Shown: positions 26,473-35,938, counted from the first letter of the stretch. The stretch is DNA of 47,393 bases from Desulfobulbaceae bacterium (GCA_003249645.1 QKIH01000180.1:1-47393), one strand, 5' to 3'. The notes: generated from the sequence alone by a model not told the origin. Numbers and translations are program-made.

Positions 26473-26692
26473 CCTGCCCCCTATCCTCCCCAAAGAATCC
26501 CGGTCGACATCTGCATAACCGCATTTTATCAATTTTCAGTCCGTTATTTTCTTAGAGTTTATGATGCTGATGCCCCGGGAAAGCTGATAAAAATCAGCTA
26601 TCTCTTTTGCCGGAATCGGTTGCCATAAGAGTTTTATGACAATGCATATCGTGATGGCAGAATATCTCTTCACAACATCAGAAACTTTTCAC
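26473..26692. other. Intergenic region after nudC, no gene seen
   Basis: These bases hold no supported gene. A 7-bp hairpin AGCTGAT-AAAA-ATCAGCT lies at 26582-26599 without a T tract, so it is a weak terminator candidate for nudC. The rest leads into the tautomerase promoter and operators. Confidence 0.4.
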
Positions 26693-26730
26693 TTGCTATC
26701 ATTTCAATAGCGCGCTACTATTTTAATAGC
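26693..26730 (+). promoter_or_regulatory. Promoter with two tandem 17-bp operator dyads
   Basis: Two near-copies of a 17-bp dyad lie 19 bp apart: GCTATCATTTCAATAGC (26695-26711) and GCTACTATTTTAATAGC (26714-26730), 14 of 17 positions identical, each with ATAG half-sites. A -35 TTGCTA (26693-26698) and -10 TACTAT (26716-26721) with exact 17-bp spacing coincide with them, so binding would occlude RNA polymerase. The nearest regulator is the HxlR-family gene at 27116. HxlR/YodB-type operators of this TACTA-like form are known in Bacillus, which fits, but direct binding is inferred. Confidence 0.6.
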
Positions 26731-26794
26731 AATCAGCTCCGGCCGGGCAGATGCATCAAAATAAATTATTCAATTTTACATTTAGGAGAAGATT

Positions 26795-26998
26795 ATGCCC
26801 GTTATTACTATGACCATGGGAACAGGCCAGCTTAACCCCGAACAGAAAAAAATGATTGTTAAGGATTTTACAGACCGGGCGGTAGAGATCATGAAATTAC
26901 CACCACAATCATTCACGATTCTCATTCACGAACTCAACCACGATGCCATAGGAGTTGGCGGTGTGACACTGCAAGAGAAATACGCGACACTGAAATAG
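26795..26998 (+). CDS. 4-oxalocrotonate tautomerase family protein
   Basis: The 67-aa product is a small tautomerase subunit. It begins MPVITMTMGTGQL, so Pro2 becomes the N-terminal catalytic base after Met removal. The family spacing QKKMIVKDFTDRAVEIMKLP and the ILIHELNHDAIGVGG strand are present. These enzymes work as hexamers on keto-enol pairs of aromatic-ring breakdown or related compounds; the substrate here is unknown. AGGAGAAG is spaced about 6 nt from the ATG. The gene follows a promoter with tandem dyads and precedes an HxlR-family regulator, suggesting inducible response to a reactive carbonyl or quinone. Confidence 0.88.
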   Translation: MPVITMTMGTGQLNPEQKKMIVKDFTDRAVEIMKLPPQSFTILIHELNHDAIGVGGVTLQEKYATLK

Positions 26999-27021
26999 AC
27001 AAGGCTTTCTTTTTTATGCTC

Positions 27022-27048
27022 TGGGTGCTACATTATCCGTAGCACCCA
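27022..27048 (+). terminator. Hairpin between tautomerase and HxlR genes
   Basis: A perfect 10-bp stem TGGGTGCTAC (27022-27031) and GTAGCACCCA (27039-27048) has loop ATTATCC. No T tract follows, so it may be a transcript-stabilising end or partial terminator rather than a full stop. Confidence 0.5.
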
Positions 27049-27115
27049 ATAGAATCAGCATACAGGAGGGTGAACTTAATCATAACGTTCCACAATATAT
27101 AGAGGTTATTTTTAT

Positions 27116-27451
27116 ATGGCAATCCCCCGTCCCGGCAAACCCGTCAGAGGATCTCTTTCCGGAACACCCGTAATGGCAGTTTTCGATCTGCTCGGAAGGC
27201 GCTGGGCTATGGGAATCATCTGGAACCTCAGTCGTGGTGCTGCTTCCTTCAGGAACCTTCAGACGTCCTGTGAATCCATTTCGCCTTCAGTACTCAACAG
27301 TCGTTTAAAAGACCTGAGAGAAGCCGGTCTTATCGAACTCACTGACGATGGCTATGCATTGACAGCAATTGGTGAAGAGCTTTTCCAGCTCCTGAAGCCA
27401 TTTAAAGAATGGTCGGGCAAATGGGCTGATCATATCGATCAAAAAAATTAA
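27116..27451 (+). CDS. HxlR-family transcriptional regulator
   Basis: The 111-aa product is a winged-helix HxlR protein: VFDLLGRRWAMGIIWNLSRGAASFRNLQ forms the N-terminal helices, ISPSVLNSRLKDLREAGLIEL the recognition helix and wing, and TAIGEEL the dimer helix. Family members sense electrophiles, quinones or aldehydes, often through a Cys just before this core; here the usual CPV-like segment reads GTPVMAV, so that Cys is absent. The one cysteine is in QTSCES (about residue 44). It lies 117 nt after the tautomerase gene and is the likely regulator of the tandem dyads at 26695-26730. Confidence 0.9.
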   Translation: MAIPRPGKPVRGSLSGTPVMAVFDLLGRRWAMGIIWNLSRGAASFRNLQTSCESISPSVLNSRLKDLREAGLIELTDDGYALTAIGEELFQLLKPFKEWSGKWADHIDQKN

Positions 27452-27522
27452 GAACTCTCAACAAAACTGCTCAGTTTAATAACTCAAATCAATAGGAATT
27501 GAGGTGAATTGACTCATTCAAA

Positions 27523-29328
27523 TTATCCGGCGTCATTAAACTGCTTTATAACTTTCATAAACGGATCACCATATTGTCCGCACTTGGCAAGACCGACCCC
27601 ATGAATCGTCAGCAGCGTCTGCGAATCAACCGGCCTCACGATTGCCATTTCAACCAGACTTTTGTCACTGAAAATAACAAACGGGGGCACACCTTTGGCA
27701 TCGGCAAGCTCTTTTCGTACGCTGCGCAGTTGCTCAAACAATCCAAGATCAGAGGGTGATAATTCTGTTTCGGAAAGTTTCTTTTTCGCTTTCACTCCTA
27801 TTTTTATACGGGGTTTTGCCATATTCAGCCTTTCTTCTCCTCGAAGCAATGGCCAGGAAGCCTTTGTCAGCTGAAGCACAGAATAGTTGCCGACATCCTG
27901 TTGCAAATATCCCCTGTGCACGAGGTTTCGAATCACTGCCCCCCAGTATTCTGCACTTTCCTCACTTCCAATGCCGTAAGTGGATAATCGGTCGTGGCCC
28001 AACTGATAAATGCGCTGCTTCTGTGAGCCTTTCAGCACATCGATAACGTGACCTGCACCATAACGCTGCTCCACCCGGAATACACATGACATTGCTTTCC
28101 GGCTGTCTTCGGTTACATCAATCATCTCAGGAGGATCAAGACAAATATCACAATTACCGCAATCTTCACAGGTCTCTTCACCAAAATACCGCAGCAGAAC
28201 TCTTCTTCTGCAGCTGAGTGCCTCAGCAAAGCCTACCATGGCATTAAGTTTATGTGACTCTACCCGGCGCTGCTCCTCGCTCCTGCTTTTCTCAATCAAA
28301 CCGCGCGCCATCTGTACATCACCATAGCCAAAAAGCAGCAGAGCCTCTGCCGGCAGGCCATCCCTTCCGGCCCTGCCCGTTTCCTGATAATAGCTTTCTA
28401 TATTCTTCGGGATATCGTGATGAACAACAAAGCGGATATCCGATTTATCGATTCCCATGCCGAAAGCAACGGTTGCAACAACAATCTGGACATCATCACG
28501 TAAAAAGTCATCCTGCACCTTCTTGCGCATTTCTGCCGGCAATCCGGCATGATAGGCGGCAACAGAATAGCCATGGTCCGCCAGCTGCTCGCAAACCTGC
28601 TCAACCCGTTTTCTGCTCAGACAGTAGACAATACCGGAATCCTTATTGAACTGATCAAGAAATTCGAGCAGTTGCTGAACAGGCTTATGTTTTTCCAGTA
28701 CCCTGTATCTGATATTGGGCCTGTCAAAACCGGTGATGTATTGTTTTGCATTTTCCAACCCCAGCCTCGACAGGATATCACGCAAGGTATGCGGCTCAGC
28801 TGTTGCGGTAAGGGCTATCAGCGGAACATTTTTAAAGCTGCTGCGCAGTTCTCCGAGTTTTCTGTATTCAGGCCGGAAGTCATGCCCCCATTGAGATATA
28901 CAGTGAGCTTCATCTATGGCCAAAAGGGAGATATCAATATCATGAAGCCTTGAGAGGAAATCACTGCTCATCAACCTTTCTGGGGCAATATAGAGAAGAT
29001 CAAGCTCGCCGCTATGCATTCTTGCAAGAATTTGTCTGGCTTCTGTGCTTTTCAGGGAAGAATTGTAATAGGCAGCCTGCACTCCGCAGGCAAGCAAGGC
29101 ATCTACCTGATCTTTCATCAAGGAGATCAGAGGAGAAACAACAATCCCCATCCCTTTTCTGACCAAAGCCGGAAGCTGATAGCAGATAGATTTCCCTCCT
29201 CCGGTCGGCATCAGGACAAAAACATCTCTGCCGGCAATTATGTCTTCAACGATGTCCTCCTGATAGGGGCGAAACCTATCATACCCAAAAACTGTCTTGA
29301 GGGTTTTGATGGATGATGATTTATGCAT
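27523..29328 (-). CDS. recQ: RecQ ATP-dependent DNA helicase
   Basis: RecQ is a 3'-5' helicase in recombination repair. The 601-aa product is complete. It has the helicase core with Walker [15 protein letters not shown] (41-54), [24 protein letters not shown], and motif VI near [13 protein letters not shown] zinc-binding segment [21 protein letters not shown] is followed by an RQC winged helix and an HRDC domain at the C-terminus ([20 protein letters not shown]). It starts at ATG 29328 and ends facing the HxlR gene. It has no operon partner. Confidence 0.97.
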   Translation of the reverse strand: MHKSSSIKTLKTVFGYDRFRPYQEDIVEDIIAGRDVFVLMPTGGGKSICYQLPALVRKGMGIVVSPLISLMKDQVDALLACGVQAAYYNSSLKSTEARQILARMHSGELDLLYIAPERLMSSDFLSRLHDIDISLLAIDEAHCISQWGHDFRPEYRKLGELRSSFKNVPLIALTATAEPHTLRDILSRLGLENAKQYITGFDRPNIRYRVLEKHKPVQQLLEFLDQFNKDSGIVYCLSRKRVEQVCEQLADHGYSVAAYHAGLPAEMRKKVQDDFLRDDVQIVVATVAFGMGIDKSDIRFVVHHDIPKNIESYYQETGRAGRDGLPAEALLLFGYGDVQMARGLIEKSRSEEQRRVESHKLNAMVGFAEALSCRRRVLLRYFGEETCEDCGNCDICLDPPEMIDVTEDSRKAMSCVFRVEQRYGAGHVIDVLKGSQKQRIYQLGHDRLSTYGIGSEESAEYWGAVIRNLVHRGYLQQDVGNYSVLQLTKASWPLLRGEERLNMAKPRIKIGVKAKKKLSETELSPSDLGLFEQLRSVRKELADAKGVPPFVIFSDKSLVEMAIVRPVDSQTLLTIHGVGLAKCGQYGDPFMKVIKQFNDAG

Positions 29329-29679
29329 ATTGATTGAAACCGGAAAAATTCTTTTTACTGCAACTTGAGTTATCCGAATTGAATGTTTTTAAACTCATCT
29401 ATCTTTACTTATTTTGTAAGAAACGGACAATTCCATAGATTTTCATATTTTTATTATCTTTTTAAGCCTGACGCTCCTTACCAGTGACCATTATCAAATA
29501 GTTACAAACTCAGTTCTAACATTCATTCTTTATTAGAATTTGATTACAGAAGTGATTTAACCGCTCATTTTTCGCTTTTTAATATTGAACTTGATTTTTA
29601 TGGGGTGTATGGTGCTAAATTCAGGAGATATTCTTATTTCTTTTATCAAATTTTCTAATGGATACCAGAGAGGGTAATT
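29329..29679. promoter_or_regulatory. Divergent intergenic region between recQ and outer-membrane protein gene
   Basis: No gene was found in these 351 AT-rich bases. For the plus-strand gene, TTGAAC followed after 17 nt by TATGGT (about 29588-29616) is a reasonable promoter. AGAGAGGG before the ATG at 29680 is the ribosome site. No recQ promoter could be picked with confidence. Confidence 0.35.
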
Positions 29680-30552
29680 ATGAGAAATACCATTTTTATG
29701 TTATTGACTATTAGTTTGTTCGCCGTTCCGACAGTCCACGCAGAGGAATGGACTACTTTACCAACTGCAAATGATTCTGCCAAACCTAAAGCAGAAAAAG
29801 CTGTTATTGAAACCAGTGAAACAGCAGAAATTAAGCCCGTTGTAGAAAAAGAATCAAAGAATGAGTCAGAGAGCCCATTTACATTCCAATTAGGAACGAG
29901 AATTTCTTACTTTTCTCTTACTGATGGAGATTCCGGCCACAAAGGTGGTGGACAGGGCAGCGGAACTTTCCTTGGCACCATCTATGCTTTAGATGAAAAT
30001 CAAAATTACCTTCCGTTTAAATTTTTCGGTCGAGTGTTCTATAAATATATTGGCTTTGAACTCGCCTATGACACAGTTGAGGCTGCAACACAGGCAACTT
30101 CTACAGGATACGGCGTGAAAAGTGACGGAGATATCAGTGCTTCAGGACCAACCCTCAGTATCGTTGCAAGATATCCAAACGCGAGCGCTTTCACACCGTA
30201 TGTTCAAGTAGGTATAGGTCTCTTCTCAGGCGATTTCTCGGAATCAGACCACTGGGGACTTGGTTACACAAATCCTGCCACATATGCAGCTGCCGGAAGC
30301 CCAAGCACCCCTAATAACGGCTATCACCGTGAAATAGATGTTGATAGCACTACCGCAACTCTTTTTGGTGCCGGTTGTTACTATCAGATAAACGAAAATT
30401 TCCTCGTTGATCTCTCCTTTCTGTATACCAGTTTTGATCTTGACGGTACTTTTAATGGAATCGATGCAAGCGGCGATATCACCATTTCACAGGATGGAAC
30501 TTTCCCGATGAGTAACTACCAATTCCGGCTTGGTGTAGCTTACCAGTTCTAA
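29680..30552 (+). CDS. Outer-membrane beta-barrel protein (unknown role)
   Basis: The 290-aa product has a signal peptide ending VHA-EE (about residue 21), then a Lys/Glu-rich periplasmic linker (about 25-70), then a predicted barrel of alternating strands from FQLGTRISYFSLTD to the end. It terminates VAYQF, the C-terminal Phe recognised by the BAM machinery. The barrel of about 220 residues suggests eight strands of the OmpW/OmpX-like size; the sequence does not let me name a family. Putative extracellular loops are Gly/Ser/Asp-rich. A bidirectional terminator follows 34 nt later. Confidence 0.75.
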   Translation: MRNTIFMLLTISLFAVPTVHAEEWTTLPTANDSAKPKAEKAVIETSETAEIKPVVEKESKNESESPFTFQLGTRISYFSLTDGDSGHKGGGQGSGTFLGTIYALDENQNYLPFKFFGRVFYKYIGFELAYDTVEAATQATSTGYGVKSDGDISASGPTLSIVARYPNASAFTPYVQVGIGLFSGDFSESDHWGLGYTNPATYAAAGSPSTPNNGYHREIDVDSTTATLFGAGCYYQINENFLVDLSFLYTSFDLDGTFNGIDASGDITISQDGTFPMSNYQFRLGVAYQF

Positions 30553-30586
30553 TTTTTCGTCTTGCTCGCTACAAACATAAAAAAAA

Positions 30587-30619
30587 GCCGTTGAAGCAAA
30601 TGCTTCAACGGCTTTTTTT
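30587..30619. terminator. Bidirectional intrinsic terminator
   Basis: GCCGTTGAAGCA (30587-30598) and TGCTTCAACGGC (30601-30612) form a perfect 12-nt inverted repeat, flanked by a run of A upstream and TTTTTTT downstream. It serves the outer-membrane protein gene and, on the other strand, the UPF0149 gene. Confidence 0.93.
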
Positions 30620-30642
30620 ATTCAAGTCTTCTTGATACGTCA

Positions 30643-31398
30643 CTACTCTTTCCTTGTCCTATCGGTGAAATTCACCTTTATTATCTCACCGGCCTTCTTT
30701 GCGACCTCCTCAGATTGCTCTTTTTCTTTCTCCTGAATATCTCTGGCAAACTGCTGCAAGGCTTCCACAGCATCCTGACTAGACATGATGCAAATCATAA
30801 TAATCTGGCGTTCCACTGCATCACTATAAAGATCAAGGGTAGGGTATACCTGGTGTAATACTTTAAGAGGGAGTTTCTCAAAAACCTCCTTTACCATCGC
30901 TGGTTCAACAATTCCCTCAATCATCAACATGCTGTGATAGAGAAGTTGCTGACGATCACCGTCAAATGCAGGAAAGGCTTCACCATCCCAGAATGATGAA
31001 CGAAAATAAAGAGCATCGAGCAAGCCTCTAATCCAGCTGATCAAAGGCTCCATCGAACTATTATTGTCTATCATATGAGACAGATTGAAGGGAAATCTCA
31101 AGTTGTTTGCTCTAAACGCCTGAACATGATTATCGAATATCCGTGTCAGACTTTCACCGACCTTATCAAAATTCTCTCCAGAATTCTCATTACCTAAAGC
31201 ATAATTCAACCATTCATCACATTCAATATCTTCAGGAGTCATGGCCAGCCCGTAGATAAATCCGCAAATACTTTGAAAATCAAGAGAAGCATTATATTCC
31301 AGTAAAAAATGCTTCACTACCTGCTCATCTGCCTCTGCTACAAGTTCTTTATATTTCATTGACTTTGCACTTTCTTCATATAATTTTAGTACCTTCAC
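30643..31398 (-). CDS. UPF0149 (YecA/YgfB-like) family protein
   Basis: The 251-aa product carries the family core: FQSICGFIYGLAMTPEDIECDEWLNYAL (about residues 41-68), a helical region with LISWIRGLLDAL, and a Lys/Glu-rich C-terminus without the SEC-C zinc motif found in some YecA proteins. The function is not established; YgfB-type relatives affect stress and antibiotic tolerance. The start is uncertain: GTG at 31398 or ATG at 31359, 13 residues later, neither with a strong ribosome site. It is monocistronic, with a terminator shared at its 3' end. Confidence 0.7.
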   Translation of the reverse strand: MKVLKLYEESAKSMKYKELVAEADEQVVKHFLLEYNASLDFQSICGFIYGLAMTPEDIECDEWLNYALGNENSGENFDKVGESLTRIFDNHVQAFRANNLRFPFNLSHMIDNNSSMEPLISWIRGLLDALYFRSSFWDGEAFPAFDGDRQQLLYHSMLMIEGIVEPAMVKEVFEKLPLKVLHQVYPTLDLYSDAVERQIIMICIMSSQDAVEALQQFARDIQEKEKEQSEEVAKKAGEIIKVNFTDRTRKE

Positions 31399-31669
31399 TC
31401 AAGGTATTACCATCATTACCCTATTCTATATTTTCCAATCCAGGTAGAAAAAAATATTACTCAGAAAACAGCTAGACTGATGGATTATGGTACAAACGAA
31501 TTAAATGCGGCTGTCTACATCCCCTGAAATCAAACTATAAAAGTGCATTTTTTTAATAATTAAATTTGTTTTTTCAGCAAATGGGAAAAATATATGATTT
31601 GAATTTTATGATGGCTCTAATTCACAAGGGGCGATGCCCTTAAACACACCTCAAATAAAGGAGCCTATT

Positions 31670-31981
31670 ATGCGTAAACTCACTCAAATCTTTGCAATTC
31701 TTTTCACTCTTTGTATGTTTGTCGCCGTTCAACCAACATTCGTAACAGCAGCATCAACGTCAAACGCTTCACAGCAAAGCAATATCAGCGACAAGATTAA
31801 TATCAATTCAGCTGATATTGAAACCCTCTCACAATTACCAGGCATTGGAAAGAAAACAGCTCAGCAGATCATTGATTACAGGAACACAAACGGGAAGTTT
31901 ACAAGTCCCGATGAGCTGCTGAAGGTTAAAGGAATTGGCCAGAAAAAATTTGATAAGCTCAAATCTCTATTAACTGTATAA
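31670..31981 (+). CDS. Secreted ComEA-like helix-hairpin-helix protein
   Basis: From ATG 31670, with AAAGGAG 6 nt before it, the 103-aa product has a signal peptide (MRKLTQ, hydrophobic to about 20, cleavage near VTA-A), a short Ser/Asn-rich linker and a ComEA-type HhH domain: ININSAD, LPGIGKKTAQQII, GKFTSPDELLKVKGIGQKKF. Such proteins bind double-stranded DNA in the periplasm, as ComEA does in natural transformation. An in-frame ATG 36 nt upstream would spoil the signal peptide. No other competence gene is seen nearby, so uptake is only a possibility. Confidence 0.88.
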   Translation: MRKLTQIFAILFTLCMFVAVQPTFVTAASTSNASQQSNISDKININSADIETLSQLPGIGKKTAQQIIDYRNTNGKFTSPDELLKVKGIGQKKFDKLKSLLTV

Positions 31982-32024
31982 ACTCTTTTTTTATAGAATA
32001 AGAATGACCAGTTAGAGGGGAAAA

Positions 32025-32070
32025 AAAAGAGAAACGACCTGCTGCGCATCAATCAGGTCGTTTCTCTTTT
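32025..32070. terminator. Bidirectional intrinsic terminator
   Basis: A 17-bp perfect inverted repeat (32025-32041 and 32054-32070) with core GAAACGACCTG and a 12-nt loop has A-rich and T-rich flanks. It lies between the convergent ComEA-like and FadL-like genes and can end both. Confidence 0.93.
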
Positions 32071-32087
32071 AACTATAAAACTACACT

Positions 32088-33260
32088 TTAGAACAGGTAG
32101 GTTAAGCCAACAGTGAACGAGTTCTGATACATGGTAATCTCGGTACCTGAACCAAAATTTCCCATTCCCATAGCTGCACTATCATTGCCGTTAGCTGTAA
32201 TCGAATTTTCAAATGCATGGGTATAAGCCGCATGAAGATTGAACTTTCCTATCAGGTACGAAAAACCAAATGAAAGATGTTTTTCAATAATTGCCGGGAA
32301 AAGGCTATTACCAAAAGCGGTATCTCCATCTATAGGTGAGTTGCCGATTGAAAATCCTGTCCGAAGCGTCAGCTTTTCAGTGGCATCCCAACTGGCTCCG
32401 ATTTTAAAGATATTCTGGTCGTCCCATCCGAACTGCTCTCCGAGTGTATCAAGGTGTGCCCACCCTATCCAGCGATAATCAAGATACAGTTCTACTGACG
32501 GTATTACCGCATACGAAGTACCGATTGTTATTTGGTGTGGCAAGTTAATTGACCCAGAAAGCAGGCTGTCATATTCATCAAAATCGGTCATATACTGTTC
32601 TGTGATATAACTTAATCCTACAGAAAATTTCTCCCAGTTTTTATCAATGCCGAAAATAAAACCGATACCATAGGCGTCATCCCAATCACCGCTTGAAAAC
32701 TGGTACATTCCATCCAGCATATCGGTTTTCAATCTTGAATAAACTAAAACAGGACCAGCACCAATACTTAGACCGTCTCCCAAATCGTGCGAATACGCAG
32801 CAACGATTTTCATGACGCTGAGTTCGGTCATGGTATCACCATACGACTGAGGCATGCCGCTCGTCATATCACCAATCCGCCCCAAATCATAATCAACCCC
32901 CATGCCGCTCGTACCATATATACCAAAGCCTATGGTGCCGCCTTCTATTCCACTGTCCATGACAGCACTCAGCGCAGGGATATAAAATATGCTGTCATCT
33001 TCTTGCTCTCCGGCTCCACTGACTGACGAAGTTATCGTTCTTACAGGGGCAAAGAGCTGAAGTGAAACATCTATTTCAGGTTTAATCTTGCTGATTCCAG
33101 CAGGATTGAGAATTGTCCATGTTGAGTTTTTTTCTGCAGCCACACCGGCCCCTGCCGTGCCTTGTTGAACCGGACCTATTCCTACCAGATTTATTCCCTC
33201 AGTGGCAAAAACCTGAGCAGAAAAACTCAATAATACTGCTGCCAGTAAAACTTTTTTCAT
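32088..33260 (-). CDS. FadL/OMPP1/TodX-family outer-membrane transporter
   Basis: From ATG 33260, with GGGAGGAG 6 nt upstream, the 390-aa product has a signal peptide (MKKVLLAAVLLSF, cleavage near VFA-TE) followed by the FadL-type plug start EGINLVGIGPVQQGTAGAGVA and NSTWTILNPAGIS. The rest shows repeated amphipathic strands and ends GLTYLF with a terminal Phe for barrel insertion. FadL proteins take up long-chain fatty acids or aromatic hydrocarbons; the ligand is not predictable here. The region upstream on this strand holds a decayed lipoprotein gene. Confidence 0.88.
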   Translation of the reverse strand: MKKVLLAAVLLSFSAQVFATEGINLVGIGPVQQGTAGAGVAAEKNSTWTILNPAGISKIKPEIDVSLQLFAPVRTITSSVSGAGEQEDDSIFYIPALSAVMDSGIEGGTIGFGIYGTSGMGVDYDLGRIGDMTSGMPQSYGDTMTELSVMKIVAAYSHDLGDGLSIGAGPVLVYSRLKTDMLDGMYQFSSGDWDDAYGIGFIFGIDKNWEKFSVGLSYITEQYMTDFDEYDSLLSGSINLPHQITIGTSYAVIPSVELYLDYRWIGWAHLDTLGEQFGWDDQNIFKIGASWDATEKLTLRTGFSIGNSPIDGDTAFGNSLFPAIIEKHLSFGFSYLIGKFNLHAAYTHAFENSITANGNDSAAMGMGNFGSGTEITMYQNSFTVGLTYLF

Positions 33261-33640
33261 ACTCACTCCTCCCGGTTTCAAATAACGCCGATAATTGGCT
33301 CTCCCATAAAACCATGACACGGCAATCAAACATCCCCTTCATTTGCCGGTGTTAATTAACGACTAGCCAATGGCCCTCTACAACTCCCATATTAATGTTC
33401 ACATCATCTCTTATGTGTATAAGATCACATATTTTTTCTCCCTTAATTTATTATACAGATATGACTAGACCTAATCAAACATCTCTGTAAAGTTTTATTA
33501 AGAAAAGGACAAAAAAGTAGAAAAAGAAACTATAGAATACAAAATAGCACCTCAAAACAGACAGTTATCATTTGAATGCAGAAAGATATGGTTGACCAAC
33601 AACAAAAGTCGACTACAGAGATAACCCGTGTCGTCCTGTC
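33261..33640. other. Intergenic region upstream of the FadL-like gene
   Basis: No intact gene was seen in these 380 bases. A perfect 10-bp palindrome GTTAATTAAC lies at 33351-33360, about 90 nt before the FadL-like start, and could be a regulator site, but no regulator is linked to it. The stretch 33430-33560 is AT-rich and featureless. Confidence 0.3.
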
Positions 33641-34023
33641 TTAACACATCCGGTCGATGCCGGATGAAATGGTCGAGTAAAAACGGACAATGTTTTTGAT
33701 GTTCTCAGCTATCGGCACATAGCCCGAAACAAAAACTGCACTCTTCCCGTTATCGGCCGACTTATACATGACTTCGTTTTCCGTCAGAACATATTTAGAC
33801 CGGTTAACTGACGCCAGTGCAGCCTACATATTTTGAGACAGATACATTTTTTCAATTTTCCAGTCTATTGGAACAATCTCCGGGCGGATAAGGGAAAAAT
33901 TTTTGTCAATTTTTTAAGGCCGCATCATTTAAAGCACGTGAAAATTCAGAGGTCTCCGGTTCCTCGGGAGAACAGGCAACCCGCTAACAAGCTTCGTACA
34001 GCACTATGTAGAATTTTTTTCAT
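33641..34023 (-). pseudogene. Decayed lipoprotein gene with two frameshifts and a nonsense codon
   Basis: On the minus strand an ATG at 34023, behind GAGAGG, opens a lipoprotein-like signal, MKKILHSAVRSLLAGC. The frame then breaks. Continuing one base later it reads CSPEEPETSEFSRALNDAALKN. After a second one-base shift in an A run near 33907 it reads KIDKNFSLIRPEIVPIDW and on. A TAG at 33824-33826 interrupts, and the same frame then runs 60 codons (through MYKSADNGKSAVFVSGYVPI) to TAA at 33641-33643. Two extra bases in 383 nt restore a 126-residue protein. I do not recognise the family. Sequencing error could explain the shifts, less easily the added TAG. Confidence 0.7.
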
Positions 34024-34298
34024 TAACCTCTCAATATTCTATCCCTTTTGTTTAACGCTTCAAGCATATCACAGATTGATCTGGCGGGTTCAAAGGATTC
34101 TTAATAAGTCTTTTCACGCCTATTCTATGATCTATAACCCTGTATTAATAAGTACGGTCTACTGTTACTTTACACTATTAAAAAAAGAGTAGAAAATTCA
34201 ATAGCACCTGTATATCTTTTGTCAATTGATGTATACCATTCATTAGGATGAACTGCTGATGAGCAATAGTCACTCAAATCAACACTCTCCGAAAAGAA

Positions 34299-35897
34299 AT
34301 GGAACTTCTCCACAACCACATATTTCTGTTGATATTGGTTACGCTTCTAGGAACAGGGCTTGGGAAAATCAAGCTCGGTTCATTTTCTCTCGGTTCTTCC
34401 GGCATCATCTTCGTTGCCCTCGTGTTCGGGCATTTCAATTACACCCTACCAGGGGATTTTCAAACTCTCGGTCTGGTTCTTTTCATTTATTCCATCGGCC
34501 TCCAGGCTGGTCCCGGCTTCTTCCGATCCTTTGGAGGAAGCGGCATAAAACTCACTCTTGGCGCACTCGCAACCCTTTTAAGCGGTTTCTGCACAGCTTT
34601 GCTTGTCTCTCTCTTTTACGGTTTCAATGCAGAAACGGCAGCCGGGCTTTTCTCTGGAGCCCTCACGTCCACCCCCGGTCTTGCCGTCGCAGTTGAGATG
34701 GCAGGTGAAAACATTGCCCCGGCAGCATATGGGCTCACCTATTTTTTCGGTGTGACCGGCGTCATTATTTTCATCCAACTCCTGCCGAAAATCTTGTCCA
34801 TATCCATTGCCGATGAAGAACAGGCCCTGCAACAGGAAATCAGAGACTCTCATCAACCTATTTCCATTCAGCATATCGAACTCACAAACCCGAATATCTT
34901 TAATAAACAAGTAGGCGAGATCGGTTTGAGCAGTATTGCAACAGTGATTATTACCAGGTTGCTGCGGGTCGGGGCCACAGAACCGATCCTGGTCGGCAAG
35001 GAAACTGTTCTTCGAGAAGGTGATCATTTGCGTCTGGCTGGAAGAAGAGAAGACCTTGAAAAAATGCAGCTCTTTCTCGGCCAGCCCATCGAACAGGAGA
35101 TAGAATTCGAACGTGCTCTTGAAAAAAAGACCATCCTCGTGTCCAGAAAAGGTATGTCCGGCATAAGCATAGGCCAGCTTAACTGTTATGAAGTTTTCAA
35201 TGTACGGCTGACCCGTGTCACCCGAAACGGCATCGATCTTCCTGCAACGGCCAGTTTAAGACTGCATATTGGTGATATAATTCATGCTATTGGTGACAGT
35301 AAGGCATTGGAAAACCTTACAAAGATCTTCGGTAACGACGTAAAGGATGTATTTTCGATCAATCTCATGCCGATATTTGTTGGTATTTTCCTCGGTTTTC
35401 TGATCGGCAAGATTCCACTCTATATTCCATTCGGCGGCACCTTTTATCTTGGTACTACCGGCGGTGTTCTGGCTGCAGGCATTATTTTGAGCAATCTCTA
35501 TAAAACAGGACCATTTATCTGGGAAATTCCTGCAACTGCAAATAAATTTTTACGAGATCTCGGACTCATTCTCTTTCTGGCAACGGTAGGTACCAAAACA
35601 GGTGCTACGATTCTTTCAACCATCCAGTTGCAGGGCCTGGATCTGTTTATCGCCGGATGCGTTGTAACTTCCGTACCTTTGATCGTCTCTCTTCTGGTCT
35701 GTAAATATTTTTTGAGAATCCCCTTTCTTCGCATTCTCGGTGTTATAACCGGTGCCATGACTTCAACTCCGGGACTCGCTGCAGCAACCGATTTATCCAC
35801 AACTCATTTTGCTTCTTCAGCTTATGCAACAGTCTACCCACTTGCCCTGATCAGTATGATTCTTCTTACAAAACTGCTTGTGCTTTTGCTGCCATAA
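34299..35897 (+). CDS. AspT/YidE/YbjL-type membrane transporter with TrkA-C domains
   Basis: The 532-aa product has the duplicated aspartate-alanine exchanger layout: an N-terminal membrane half (about residues 1-165), two cytosolic TrkA-C-like domains in the middle (about 190-355, with EGDHLRLAGR and IGDIIHAIGD), and a second membrane half. The motif G-A-(L/M)-TSTPGLA occurs once per half (SGALTSTPGLAVAV and TGAMTSTPGLAAAT), as expected for internal duplication. AspT exchanges aspartate and alanine; YidE/YbjL substrates are unknown, so I give no substrate. The ribosome site is weak. mutT follows 41 nt later and the two could share a transcript. Confidence 0.88.
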   Translation: MELLHNHIFLLILVTLLGTGLGKIKLGSFSLGSSGIIFVALVFGHFNYTLPGDFQTLGLVLFIYSIGLQAGPGFFRSFGGSGIKLTLGALATLLSGFCTALLVSLFYGFNAETAAGLFSGALTSTPGLAVAVEMAGENIAPAAYGLTYFFGVTGVIIFIQLLPKILSISIADEEQALQQEIRDSHQPISIQHIELTNPNIFNKQVGEIGLSSIATVIITRLLRVGATEPILVGKETVLREGDHLRLAGRREDLEKMQLFLGQPIEQEIEFERALEKKTILVSRKGMSGISIGQLNCYEVFNVRLTRVTRNGIDLPATASLRLHIGDIIHAIGDSKALENLTKIFGNDVKDVFSINLMPIFVGIFLGFLIGKIPLYIPFGGTFYLGTTGGVLAAGIILSNLYKTGPFIWEIPATANKFLRDLGLILFLATVGTKTGATILSTIQLQGLDLFIAGCVVTSVPLIVSLLVCKYFLRIPFLRILGVITGAMTSTPGLAAATDLSTTHFASSAYATVYPLALISMILLTKLLVLLLP

Positions 35898-35938
35898 CTC
35901 TATCCTGAAGTGAATTTTTTAATAATATTATTAGAGCG

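Noticed and set aside
33351..33360. Perfect palindrome GTTAATTAAC upstream of the FadL-like gene as an operator.
   Set aside because: Ten AT-rich bases can arise by chance and no linked regulator or second copy was found.
33833..34192. A 119-codon plus-strand frame.
   Set aside because: It is antisense to the lipoprotein pseudogene, whose signal region and 60-codon end look coding; the plus-strand product has unlike composition and no ribosome site.
34259..34696. A plus-strand frame overlapping the start of the AspT/YidE-type gene.
   Set aside because: Different frame from the transporter, rich in His, Arg and Ser as a shadow frame is; the transporter frame carries the recognisable membrane motifs.
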